Origin: Deinandra increscens subsp. villosa | Lineage: Eukaryota; Streptophyta; Magnoliopsida; Asterales; Asteraceae | NCBI GenBank assembly: GCA_039602395.1 | Contig: JBCNJP010000013.1 | Coordinates: forward strand, 23,883,254-23,947,253 | Length of the DNA: 64,000 nucleotides | Reading direction: 5' to 3' | In this document: positions 11,165 to 22,700 of the stretch, one piece after another | Numbering within the stretch: position 1 is the first letter of the stretch | How the letters are laid out: the number at the start of each line of letters is the position of its first letter | Position numbers and translations under genes: made by a program | The notes under the pieces: model-generated | What the model was told of the DNA's origin: nothing | Database searches by the model: none | What the model saw: only the letters and a program-made list of their open reading frames with translations

Positions 11165-11500
11165 TAAAAGTGCATGAGCGGTAGATCGTCTACTTAGTCG
11201 TAACGAAATCAATGTAAAACGAGTAATCACACGAGAGTAAATACAAAAGGATTTGTATTAGACCACAGAGAACCACAGAGTGCACTGATAGGAAGTAAGA
11301 CTCAAACGTACAAGTGTATCAATTACAATACAAGAGAAATTATATATACTTGAGTCAAACCCGATGGTCCGAACCTCAGGTTCGGACAAGTTCGGACATG
11401 TCCGAACTTGGGGTTCGCCAGGGGTTCGGCCAGCAGTAAACATCCATGACTTGTCTTGGAGTTGATACTTCACATGACGATCAAGAACCATGTACTAACC
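11165..11500 (-). mobile_element. Solo LTR of the gag-only copia family
   Basis: It is 336 bp long, the same length as the LTR at 4792-5127, with about 22 differences (6-7%). It is flanked by a perfect 5-bp target duplication CCTGT (11160-11164 and 11501-11505). Both terminal dinucleotides have mutated (TG to TA and CA to CC). No internal element sequence follows, so it is a solo LTR left by LTR-LTR recombination. It contains a perfect 24-bp palindrome at 11387-11410 centred on GGACATGTCC. Confidence 0.9.
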
Positions 11501-11505
11501 CCTGT

Positions 11506-11847
11506 ACGGGCCTCTTTTACCTTCTTACCATCGTAATCCCCTTATTTTTCAATACCTTCTGACTAATCGGTTACCTTAACTTTTTTACCCCTTTTTACAG
11601 CTGTAATCACGTTTTACGATTGAGGGTAAACCGCTTGTCCCATCATACACGCGTTACTATGGATGTTAATCTCGCATCCTAACGGTTTTCCGCTTTCTTC
11701 CTTTATTATCCGAAAAAGGGGGTAGGTAATCTCACTTGCTTTTTTCCCAAAAATTCTCTCTGCCGGCGACGCTATGTACCTTTCTACTACCTTGTTCCAG
11801 GTTACTGTCATTTTACTATTTTAATCTCTCGTTTCGGCTTGTCTTCA
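11506..11847. other. Upstream region of PF04195-like ORF, no gene seen
   Basis: Pyrimidine-rich, otherwise featureless DNA between the solo LTR and the antisense ORF of the Tat-type element. It may include the 3' LTR start and the promoter of the plus-strand ORF, but no clear TATA box or LTR end could be fixed. Confidence 0.4.
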
Positions 11848-14354
11848 ATGGCCTGTACCCTTACTGAGGGTGAACTTCTAGCTTTTATTAAGAAATTTGA
11901 TATTCCTTTGTCTTTGAACCCTAGACTTCCTTTGCCGGAGGAGCGTGTCGGGGCGGCTCTCGATCGGGTGACTATTTACACTTGGGTGTTTCGCTAGTGT
12001 AATGTCCGTCATCCTCTGTCGCCTTTTTTTATTTCTGTTTTGAAGAGTTCTGATTGTCATTTTTCTCAAATGCACATCATTGCTTTCTGTAAGATCATTC
12101 ATTTCGAAGTAGCATGTTTGGCATTCTTTGGTCAGCCCTCCATTCCTTTGTTCCGCCAATTTTGTAAGTTTTGCTGGACAGGGATTGGCTTACTTTTGAG
12201 AAGCTTCGTTCTCCTAAGTATCCTAGTTGCACCAATTACATGGTCAACTGTGTTCATGATTGGAAAAACAATTATTTCTTTGTTTCTGGTGATTTTCTTT
12301 TTGAGACTCTGCCCATTCTTCCTTCTAGGACGGTCATCACTAATGCTCTACCAAAGAGTGGGTATGATGCTAAGTTGCTCAAGCTTTTGGCTGCTACCCT
12401 TCCCCGTGTAAAACTTTTAGGGAGAGGATTCTTGTGATGGCCGTTCTTAGTAAGAAAGGGCTTCCTGTGGGTCATCGTTTTGTTGTTTTAGAAGATGACA
12501 AAGGTTTGTTTTTATTTTAGGCAGTTTTTTGCACAAGTGTCTATCCTTCATGCCTCTTATTGTTGTTTTTATTTTTATAGAGATGAATCTGAAGAAGATT
12601 TTGAGTTCAGTCGGGAGAGGCTTTGATTATACTGTTGTCCCTACTGGGAAGGGAAATCCTGGTGCTTCAGGCTCCCGTATTTCATTTGCTGACGACTATG
12701 CTACTGTTAAAGCAGCTGCTTTTGACTTGATAAGTGCATCATCAAGTGCTGAGCCTTCTAACCTTGAAGGTCTTTCTATTCATGAGAAGCAATCATCCAA
12801 GAAACGTCCAGCCCCAAAGACTGAAGCTGATATTTCTAAGAAGCCAACTCTCTGATTGAACTTGAGAAGTGGGAGGAAGACGGTGACGTCTCCTTCTGTG
12901 GAGATGCCTGTTTCGAATGCTGAATCTTCTGTTCCTTTTCCTTCCCTTACTACTCCTGTTGTGAAGCTTAAATCTTCAGCTACTTCCACCAGTTCTACCC
13001 CGCTTTTTACTGAGTCGGTGGCAGTTACTACTCCTGCCCCTGCTGGTACGTCGTTACCCCTTCCTCCTATTGAGGCTACCAGTTCAACTCCTAAACTTTT
13101 TTCTAGGTTAATTGAACTTTTTGGTCCTTATATTTTGGGACCTTCTAGCAGCCTGACTTTCTGCCCTCTTATGACAAACTTTTAGTGTCTCAAGAGCCCT
13201 TTTTAAAGGATAAAGCTAAACCTTCCTTTGATGCTTATGACTCTGACGGGGCTGGCCCGGTAACTGCTTCTGCCAAGAACCTTTCGTATATACCTGATTG
13301 GACTCTGACTAAGGGTACCATCATTGCTGGTCCTGAAGCTTGTACCATGTTCATGAGGAGAGCCCTTCCCCCTGTCGAGCGTTGGACAACTGGCAACATT
13401 GAAACTGCTGAGCTTAACGCTCATTATCCTTGTAATGTTGTTGAGTCCTTCAAGCTTAGGACTAAGGTTTAGAAGAGGTTGACTTAGCTTGATGTTCAGT
13501 TTAAGAAGCTCAAGTTCAAGTATGATAAGCAGCAGGAGGAGTTGTCAAAGATTTTTTAAGATAAGTTCAAGTTGCTGAAGGAAATGGAGGAATTAGAGGG
13601 TGACAAGCTGCAGGTTGATGAGTTGAAGCGGGAGATTGCATCTTTGAAGACTGAGGTTGGCGTGGCCAACAATCGTTTGAAGGAAATGGAGACCTGGAGC
13701 AGCAGCTAAAGACCAGCCAACTGGCTCTTGATGAGCAGAAGAAGCTTTCTGCTGATCGTTAAGTGGGTTTTCCTTTATCTCCCTGACTTTGCTTTTCCTT
13801 TTCATAGTTTATGTTTTGTGACCTTTCTTTGCCTTGTTTATTTGTAGGAAAAGTTGGCGAGGATATCCCATTCCTATCAAGTAGCTGGAAAGGAGCATGA
13901 TGTTACAATTGCTACTGCTGACGACCTGAGGAGGGATATTGAGGGTTTGAGGGCCCAGATTGGGGCCCTTACTGGTGATGCTGTGGGGGAAAGGATGAAG
14001 AAACTTGAAGGAGAGCGCCGCTGGTTGATTACTAAGGGCCTTTCAAAGGCTATGAAACGAGTGAACTCGTCCTCTCAGTATGCGATGTTGTTTAAAGATC
14101 TTGTCGATGCATGCATAGGTGTCGGGTACCCGCTTGGCCTTGAGGCTGGGTACCATTTTGCTGCTCAGGATGTTCCGAAGGACGACACTCCTTATTATGA
14201 TGCAGCCACTGAGGAGAAAATGCAGGAGGCTGGTGGGAAGCTTGCCAATGCATCCTTTGATGTATTGGCCACTATGGCTTCTCACCCTCAGTGGTCCATT
14301 GAAGAGCTTAAGGTTTTTGCCTCGATTGAAGACCCTACCACTCCGGGCCCCTAA
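11848..14354 (+). pseudogene. PF04195-like 'putative gypsy type transposon' ORF, antisense to pol
   Basis: It opens MACTLTEGELLAFIKKFDIP at 11848 and continues with a conserved globular region (FGQPSIPLFRQF, WKNNYFFVSGDFLFE, LPKSGYDAKLLKLLAATLP). A Ser/Pro/Thr-rich linker, a Lys/Glu-rich coiled coil (about 13490-13730) and a C-terminal block ending in TTPGP* at 14354 follow. This layout fits the plant Transposase_28 (PF04195) family found in Tat-type gypsy elements. Two introns are plausible: 12503-12580 and 13758-13847, both GT-AG. It is broken by a TAG at 11995-11997, a one-base shift near 12180, a TGA near 12853 and later stops. It lies beyond the 3' end of a minus-strand pol and points the other way, as described for Tat elements. 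Function is unknown. Confidence 0.75.
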
Positions 14355-14984
14355 TGGTTAAAAACTTTGTACTAACTTTTAATGGTCTGTAATAACTTTT
14401 AAGACAATATTCTGCCTCTACTGTGGGTTTTCTGTATGTTTTAGACGCGGCTTGTGGCCGTTGTCTTTATTATATATAAGTATTATGCTTGTGCTTTAGA
14501 CCTTTTTGTTTGGATTTGACCTTTTTATTTGGATTTTACCTTTTTGAATGGCGTCCCCTTAGGTTTGCCCAAATGGTTTTATGTCTTGCATATCTCAAAG
14601 ACAGAAAGGTTTTCTGTTCCTTGGTATCACCCTTCCTTTAGAAGGTGCCTAAGCGACCCTTGTGAGGTCTTCCAGAGGCTTTAACCTTTTCTATTAAGGT
14701 CACCCTGTGTTGGCCCGTAGACTTTAGGAGGACTTGGCCCTTGTGAGACCTTTGCGGTTGTTCTACTTAGTACTTTTTTGAACTATTTATTATTAGTCTT
14801 AGCTTTTAGCATTCTTAGACTTAGTATAATTTATGAAGAACAAAATTTCTGAAAATTTGGCCTTTTACTGGTGCCATATATTTAGATATTGTAGCTGCTT
14901 CATACAAAATCTGCCTTATATCTTTGGCATTTACTATCTGATTTTACATAAGAGTAATTCATAATTCTTTAGTTGTTGGGTGTT
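14355..14984. other. Spacer between antisense ORF and integrase, nothing recognised
   Basis: About 630 bp of T-rich DNA between the stop of the PF04195-like ORF (+) and the end of the integrase remnant (-). It probably holds the 3' untranslated ends of both converging transcripts. No feature can be supported. Confidence 0.5.
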
Positions 14985-16715
14985 CCAAGTTCTTGGGATC
15001 TCAAGCCCGTCAATCGTGGCTAGCGATGGGCGCCCTTCCCGTTTGCCCATGTGACCCTGTAGGGTCCTTCCTACCTTGGTCCCAATTTTCCGCAGTCTTC
15101 TAGCCTGCTGGCTTCGTTTTCTCTTAGCACCAGATCCCCTACCTTGAAAGTTACCCCTTTTACATTCTTGTTGTATTGTGTTTCCATCTCCTTCTTGTGA
15201 GCAGCCTCTCTTATAGCTGCTATTTCTCTTCTTTCTTCTAGGAGGTTAAGGTTAAGGCATAAGTCAAGCTCGTTTCTTTGTTATGGCAAGCTGGTTCTTT
15301 CAATAGGGCTTCTGATCTCTGCTGGAATCATTACCTCAGTCCCGTAAGTTAGACTGAAGGGGCTCTCTCCAGTGCTAGTTTTTTGGGTGGTCCGTGTGAG
15401 CCCACAATACATGTGGAAGCTCTTCTACCCAGTTTTTCTTTTTCTTCCCCACCTTGCTTTGATTCCTTCAACTACACTTCTGTTTGCCCTTTCCACTTGA
15501 CCATTTCTTTGTGGATGCGCTACAGAGGTGAACACTTGGTCGATTTTGAGCTCCAAACACCACTTTCTGAATTTTCGGTCGGTGAATTGGGTTCCATTGT
15601 CACTTATTAGGGTTTGCAGAATTCCAAACCTGCAGACAATGTTTTCCCACACAAACCGAAGGATCCGCTTGCTTGAGATGGTGGTAAGTGGCTTTGCCTC
15701 GGTCCATTTAATGAAGTAGTCGATTGCAACAACTAGGAACCTTACTCTGCCTGGAGCTTCTGGGAATGGACCCACTATGTCCACTCCCTATTTCTGGAAG
15801 GGCCATGCTGAGCTGACGGGCACCAAATCATGCATTGGGTGCCTTGGAATTGGAGCATGTATTTGGAAGTTATCACAGCCTTTGATTTCATCGATTACAC
15901 TCTTATACATACCTGGCCAATAAATTCTGGCCCTTTGTGCTCTTGAGATGATTGTTTTGGGTCCTGCGTGCAACCCATAGATCCCTGCGTGTATTTCTCT
16001 TATTGCACATGCCGCTTTTTCTTCGCTCATGCATTTTAGTAGGGGCCCAGGTATGACTTTCTATATAGTTGTTTGTTCTCGAACCTATAGAGTGTGGCCT
16101 TTGCTTGGATTTTTCTTGCTTCTTTATGATCTGCTGGTAGCTTTCCTTCAGCCAGATATTCTACAAGGGGGGTCATCCAGGATGTTACTTCTATGGCCAT
16201 GATTGCTTCTCCTTCGATGGAGGGAGCTGTGAGTTTTTCCACCTTAATGTCCTTCTCGAGGTCGCTGAATGCCACTGAAGCTATTTTGCTTAAGGCGTCT
16301 GCCTTTTTATTTTTTCCTCTTGGAACATGGATGACTTTGCAATATGAGAAGCTTTCAATAAGTTATCTGACCTTGTCGAGGTACTTTTTCATCTTCTCCT
16401 CCTTTGCTTCATATACTTCGTTTATCTGACTTGCTACCAACATTGAGTCGACATGCGCCTCTAAGTTTTGTACTTTCATCTTTTTAGTCATTCTCAAGCC
16501 TGCGAGAAGGGCTTCGTACTCTGCCTCGTTGTTGGTAGCTAGGAAGTCGAACTTAAGAGCGCTTGTTATCTCCTTCCCTTTGGTGCTTGTTAGAATTAAA
16601 CATGCCCCACACCTATCTTCATTTTAGGCCACGTCTGTGAACAGTTTCCATGTTGAGTACGGAGCTGCTCCCCTCTTGACAGTTGGGGGTAGGCCGTCTT
16701 TTAATTCTTCTTCCG
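14985..16715 (-). pseudogene. Tat-type Ty3/gypsy RNase H and integrase remnant
   Basis: Read on the minus strand from right to left, the following appear. RNase H has WKLFTDVA (Asp kept), CGACLILTS, NNEAEYEALLAG and a KADALSKIASVAFSDLEKD end (16700-16240). The integrase zinc-binding block has its His pair but the second Cys replaced by Phe (CDNFQIHA, about 15860). The DDE core has IDYFIKWTEA, LISDNGTQF and QVERANRSV (15784-15425). The C-terminal part has GDLVLRENEASR (about 15130). Stops near 16630, 16365, 16035, 15785, 15070 and 15010 kill the frame. RT and gag are missing to the right, where sequence similarity ends at a 13-G run (16715-16727). Confidence 0.8.
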
Positions 16716-17290
16716 GGGGGGGGGGGGTTAAATTAAAAAATTTGCTAGAATTTGGCCCTTCCTTGCTATTCTGCCCTTGTCTAGGGTTTCCGAGAGGTTG
16801 TCGCCGATCGTCTTCGCCAGAGAAGGACGAGATGGAGGGGTCGGTGTCACTAGAAGAAAGAAAGTGCAGCGATTAGTGGAGAAAAAGTGCTTGAGATGAG
16901 ATCCGTGTTGAGATGAGATCTAGTAAGGCCTTTGGAATACGTGAGAGATATGAGATGGCTTGCACCGCCACTCTCAACAAATAAGAAAAAAACATGTGTG
17001 GCTGAATAGTTATTTGTGTGTGTACAGCTAGGATCCAGAATTGTTATATAAATAATAGGTGAATTATTACTATCTCGGTGCATGTTAAAAAGCAAAAACT
17101 TAATACCCTCTGACATAACCCTCACCGATTAGTGTCTAGTCACCTCTTAAATGAAGAGGGATAAGGATTATGAAAGCACACAAAGCTTTATGTAAAATCT
17201 TTATATAAACGAATAGTCACCTTCATCATCTTCATCACTCCAAACCCACTTTACTCCCTCTCTCTGCAAATTCTACTTCAAAAAATGGCA
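16715..17290. other. Junction DNA with 13-G run and a promoter-like stretch
   Basis: A run of 13 G (16715-16727) marks the abrupt end of gypsy pol similarity and may be an assembly or breakpoint artefact. The following DNA has no convincing gene. Near 17200 there is a plus-strand TATATAAAC followed by a CT-rich leader and an ATG at 17285, but the frame stops two codons later, at the edge of a LINE fragment. It could be a truncated gene promoter. Confidence 0.4.
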
Positions 17291-17450
17291 TAGAGAAATC
17301 ATCAGCAAACTCAACATACTCATCTCAGCGATCTCCATCTTGCGCACATGCGAGTTCTTGATGATCCAACACTCAGAACTATAAAGCATTGTCAGTCTGA
17401 CAGCAACCTTGTAGAATTTTCCATTTAGCTTAATAAGGAACCTCTTGTCT
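17290..17450 (-). pseudogene. LINE reverse transcriptase C-terminal fragment
   Basis: The reverse complement reads NGKFYKVAVRLTMLYSSECW followed by IIKNSHVRKMEIAEMSMLSLL. This is the conserved end of the plant L1-type RT (the family has a GTECWAVKKQHVxKMxVAEMRMLRWM-like block). Only about 50 codons are present. It is a dead scrap. Confidence 0.7.
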
Positions 17451-17482
17451 CATAAAACACATGTGGTTGCTCGCCATCTACA

Positions 17483-18355
17483 CCATCCCGCACGTATACT
17501 TAAACTATCAATGTCCCCGTCGTTTTATACAAACGAACCTAGATACTTAAACTACAATAATTATTATATTATACAATAAAATTTCATAGATGAATAGTAG
17601 ACTTTTGGTTTTTTAAACTTTGGCCACGTGCCTTTGGTGCTTTGATGCTTTCTACCACTAAACTTTTACGATTTGTTTTATTTTAACGAAATAGTAAACT
17701 CTTAGTTTTCATAGTTTGGCCACATTGTTTCATACTCTTACGTTTTGTACCGTTTAACTTATAAAGTTTTTTTATTTTAAGTTTTGTTGTCTTCTATTTT
17801 GGTCACGATACTTTTAACTTTTCTACTTTCGTTTTTAGTATATTTTTATAGTTTTATACTTTCATTACAAGACTGTTAGACTTTGACATTTTATACCCCT
17901 TAACTTTCTTACCCTCTAACTTTTAAACTTTTTTTTGTTTTAAGTTTTGTTGTCTTCTACTTTGGTCACGAAACTTTTAACTTTTATACTTTCGTTTTTA
18001 GTACACTTTTATAGTTTTATACTTGCACCACAAGACTTTTAGACTTTTACGTTTTATACCACTTAACTTAGTATATTTTTATAGTTTTATACTTTCACCA
18101 CAAGACTTTTAAACTTTTATGTTTTATACTCCTTAATTTTTTAACCCTCTAACTTTTAAGGTTTTTTTTTTGGTTTTAAGTTTTTTTGTCTTCTACTTCG
18201 GGCACGAAACTTTTTATTTTCTACTTTCGATTTTAATATACTTCTTAGTTTTATAATTTCATCACGAGACTTTTAAACTTTTACGTTTTATACCACTTAA
18301 CCTTTTTACTTTTGTTCAGTATACAAATTCAACCGCGTAGCAACGTGCGGGATGG
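17483..18355. repeat. Inverted-repeat-bounded block with degenerate internal repeats
   Basis: The 13-mer ccatcccgcacgt at 17483-17495 recurs as its exact reverse complement at 18343-18355. Between them lie at least three degenerate copies of a T-rich unit containing gttgtcttctactttggtcacg and ttttatactttcaccacaag (starting near 17780, 17942 and 18178). The right end carries a small CCGC...GCGG hairpin. A non-autonomous DNA transposon or Helitron-like element is possible. No clear TSD was found. Confidence 0.5.
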
Positions 18356-18483
18356 GTAAACATCTCGTTATTAATGGATGAGGATAGAAAAGTTATAACT
18401 AAAGTATATCAAGTATATGGTTCAGGTAAAATCAGAACGGATTCTCATATCTACTAATTTTTTTAAAACTAATCTTGTAGCTG

Positions 18484-19650
18484 CTCAGTATTCATAGTAG
18501 ATTCCTCATCGCATCCTTATAATTTATACTTTATCATTACTTTTGCTCTCTCTATTACTCATAACCATAATTGAATAATATTTTTATACATTTATCATTA
18601 CTATTCTTTCTTTCACTCACATCAAACATCAAATTTTATAAAATCATCAATTCTTCATCAAATATAGGAGTGAATAGTAACTTTTTTTCATTCTTCACTC
18701 AAAACCACTAACTCCAAATTTTAGGTAGCGTTTGGTATGAGGTAATGAAGGAGGGAATGGAATGATCCATTGAAAGGTAATGAAAAAGGCATGTTTGGTT
18801 GGCAAAGGGAATGGAATCACTCATTCTCATTTCCATTCCATTCCCTCCAATTCATTCCATCCACACCCCCTGATTTTTTTTCATTCCTTCAAGAAATGTA
18901 ATGAATATTTTTTTATTCAATATGTTTTTTTCTTAAAAAAATGAAAGTAAAAGAGAAATTAAAGAAATAAAGAAAATAAAGAAAAAATTATAAAAGAATT
19001 AAAAAATAAATAAAATAATATAAATAATAAAATAGTTAAATAATTAAATAATTAAATATAAATAATTAACTAAAAATAATTAAATAATTACATAATTTTA
19101 AAAATATTAAAAATATAAAAAATAATAAATAAATAAAATAATAAATAATTGAAAAGTTATAAAATAACTAAAAACAAAACAAAAATAAAAATAATTTTAA
19201 CAATATAAAAAAGTAAATAAATATAATAAAATATTTATTATTTAAATAAACATATTAAAAGATAATAAAAAATAAAATAAGTAAGCGTTAAAAATAATAA
19301 TAATAATAAATAATTCACATATTATAAAATAATTAAATAATAATAAATAATTAAATAATCAGAAAAAATTAAAAAAAAATAATATCTTTTTCATATACAC
19401 ATCACAAATGAAAATGTCGGTAAAATTATATTTTATTTCCTCGCTTTTACTACCTTTCAAACAACACGATATAATGATTTATTTCATTATCATAGGGTAA
19501 CCAAACAAGACAATGGAATGGAATGATTCATTTCATTCCATCGTTCATTTCATTCCTCCGTTCATTCTATTCCATCTTCTATTCCATTACCTCATACCAA
19601 ACAGACCCTTATTGTTATTACTCACATAATTATTGGTGAAGAATGCTTTT
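18484..19650. mobile_element. MITE copy 1, interrupted by PIF-like MITE
   Basis: 18484-18723 plus 19612-19650 match, in order, the interrupted MITE copy at 43334-43380 and 53018-53240 (shared blocks atccttataattta, ttatcatta, cactcataacca, catcaaatttta, actcacataatta). Its right end reads gaagaatgctttt and the left end of copy 2 reads aagagcatcc, so TIR-like ends are plausible. It carries a single TAATTTATA at 18520-18528, the target site that is duplicated in copy 2. Confidence 0.6.
18724..19608. mobile_element. PIF/Harbinger (Tourist-like) MITE, 885 bp
   Basis: The ends are GGTAGCGTTTGGTATGAGG on the left and, reverse-complemented, GGGTCTGTTTGGTATGAGG on the right. They share 17 consecutive bases, GTTTGGTATGAGGTAATG and its surroundings. 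The flanking 3-bp target duplication is TTA (18721-18723 and 19609-19611), the signature of PIF/Harbinger elements. The middle (18890-19400) is extremely AT-rich low-complexity DNA with no ORF. It sits about 150 bp upstream of the RLSB start codon. Confidence 0.85.
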
Positions 19651-19761
19651 ATACACATTTGATTTGGATTCGGGATTTTTTTTCCATCCCTAATTTACAA
19701 AACTCGGCATCAAAGGCCCATTCAAGATTAGACTCTATAGCAAGCCCATTAAAATCACAAG

Positions 19762-22700
19762 ATGATAAGGAGGCAAGCAGTTATCTGGAGACCAATCTCA
19801 TATGATAAACAAGAGATGTCTCTCCTCCATCATCATCATCATCATCATCATCCATGTTGTAAGTCCTTTCCATCCTTAGAAAGCTTCATAACATGCAAAA
19901 CCCTGACTAACAGGTTCATTTCAAGCCTTAAAACACCCAAACCCTTCAACAATCCACCTGTTTTTACAAAATACCCAATCTTTAGAAAGACCCATGTTGT
20001 AAATTGCTCCAACAATAATCTAATTGACGGATTCACAAACACAAGTCAGACCGAAAATCAAGAAAATGAAATCCAAGAGTTTGGTCTATTGGGTAAACCC
20101 TCACCAATGCCTGTTAATTTACCACAACCTGAGATTGAATACGATAAGCCTGATAAAGATGAGGCTTTGGAGCCCTTTTATAAGTTCTTTAGAGATGGAA
20201 AATCTGTAGAAGAAACTAGTGATTCAGAGTATGTAACTGAGGATGTAATTGAGGAAGATAAAGAGGATAAGATGGTTTCTGTAGAATATTATGATCCACA
20301 AGCAGGTGATTTTGTGGTGGGTGTGGTGGTTTCTGGGAATGAGTATAAGCTTGATGTTAATATTGGCGCAGATCTGTTAGGAACAATGTTAACTAAAGAG
20401 GTGCTTCCTTTATATGAAAAGGAATTGGATTCTTTGTTGTGTGATTTTGAGACTAATGGGGAAGAGTTTATGATGAAAGGGAAGTCGGGAATCATGAGAA
20501 ATGAAGCGGCTTTAAGTGGTGGTCCCATAGCGGGGCAGCCAGTGGTTGAGCATGGAACTGTTTTGTTTGCAGAAGTTTTGGGTAGAACTCTCAGTGGTAG
20601 ACCATTGATTTCCACCCGCCGGTTATTTCGTAGATTGGCTTGGCATCGAGTGAGGCAGGTTTTTCTCTCAGCTTTCTTTTATTTGTTCAAGCAATTTGAT
20701 GAAGCTGTTGAAAAAAAGGGATAGGAATTTTCATAAAAATTGTTGTTAGTGATTAGTGACATTACTTTCTTGACTAGTAACTAACTTTTGAACCATTAGT
20801 GATGGTTTTCTGCTAACAAATTACAATTCTTGTGAAATGAAATTAAACAAAACTGTAACTTACTTTAGCCATTTTGTCACTGTATGTAACCTAGTGAAAT
20901 AAGACCATGGGGTTGGAACAGGACTTTCTGTTTTTGACCTTTACGATTTCAAAATACTCGCCACGTCCCGATTCTTGTAAGATATTGAAGGTTATATACA
21001 TAAAATGGTCAAATGTTAAAACCATAATGTTGAATTTTAGGAATAGGGGAAAATAGTGATTGGCCTTTAAGAGTTACATTATACCAAGGTCATCAGAGCG
21101 GTACAAAAGCGAGGAAAATTCCTGCTGCTGCTGCTGCAAAAGTCAATGAAAATAAAGAACCCTTAACAGATCCTATTCTTTTATGTTGTGCTTTCAAGTT
21201 TCAAGAAACACCGGATCTCTCTGTTCAAGTATAATTGGAACATTATTTTATTTTTTCTAGAATACACCTTCTAGGTGAACTGTGATACCTCTTCTATTAT
21301 ACTACTAAAATATACTTTATGTTACTTGTGTTCCTATACTAAAAAAAAACAAAGAAAACAAGGTTTTTTCTTCAGCTGGAGTTCTTATTGAGAGTAGCCT
21401 CTCTATCTCCTAGGATAGAGGTAAGATTTGCCCTCATCTCACCCTCACTGGACCATACTTTTATGACTGTGATATTATTGGGTAAGTTTATTTGTTTGTT
21501 ATTTTGTATGTTGCATCGATTGAGAAGATGTATTTTTCTAACTTAAAATGACAAGGGGATGAAAGTTTAGATGCATTCCCGTGTAGTTAACCCACGAGAT
21601 TATGGATAATTGTGGAAAAGTAAATGGAGAGTTCACATTTGTACTTGCCAATTGATGTTCAGAATTCACAATTGTTTTTTGTAAGTGTATAATTTATATC
21701 TTGCATTTTCAGAATTTATAACAAAAAAAAACCAATGTGAGGTTGGAAATGTCAATCACTTCTTTCTAGACGTGTAACATTTTAATAAGCCTTCTGAGAG
21801 TCAGAGAGTGTTCTTCTTGGATCAGTAGTTTGTATATGTGTGCATTGTTAACTTTAAATAAGATCTTTAACTTGTATGATACATGCGCACTCATGCTAGT
21901 GACTAAATTATATATGAAGATTTGATGGGCTTGTCTTTATTTTGTACAATTTGCTATTACAAGGCCTTATTTCTGTTATGCACTCGATCATTTTGTTGTT
22001 TTAGTTGCACTAAGACCATGTTTTCTGCAGATTAAGCAATTTAATGAGCCTATAGAGGTCAAAATTACAGAGTGGAATACCGGTGGTCTCATTACAAGAA
22101 TCGAGGTTTAGCTGTAATTATTTTTACTCAACACTACATTTTTCAGTTCCTTTTATCTTAAGAATTGACTTTTGCAGGGATTACGAGCTTTTCTACCTAA
22201 AGTTGAACTTGTCAATCGTGTTAATAACTTCACCGAGTTGAAAGAAAATGTAAGTTAACTCACCTTGTACATTTATTGTTTTGGAACTTAACATCAGTTG
22301 GCGGTTATAAGCAGGATCATTATGCCGCTTATTCATGTGAATTCTTGATGTAGGTGGGAAGACGCATGTATGTTCAAATTACTCGAATAAGTGAGGATAC
22401 AAATGACTTAATTCTTAGTCAAAAGGAAGCTTGGGTTGGTCTTGTTCTATTTTCTTACATCATCATGGATGGGTTTCCCATCTCTTTTCCTTTAGTTTGA
22501 TTATTCTTTTAGGTAGTGTTTTGTATGCTGGAATTAGAGGAGTGAATGGTTTATTTCCATTTCCATGAAGGAATGGAATGAAAAACTGCAATCTTATGTA
22601 AACAACTGAATCATTAATTTATTTTTACTTTTAACTAAATTGCTATTATTTTCCAAAAATTAATTAGAAAACATGACTCCTTTTGTTGCAGTATTAATAA

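Noticed and set aside
19818..19860. Engineered His tag in the RLSB gene
   Set aside because: The run is a simple CAT microsatellite in a poorly conserved transit region of a spliced plant gene.
20659..20724. RLSB ending at 20724 as a 320-residue single-exon protein
   Set aside because: The last 21 codons are intron read-through after a CAG^GT donor. Exons 2-8 restore the conserved S1 domain in frame.
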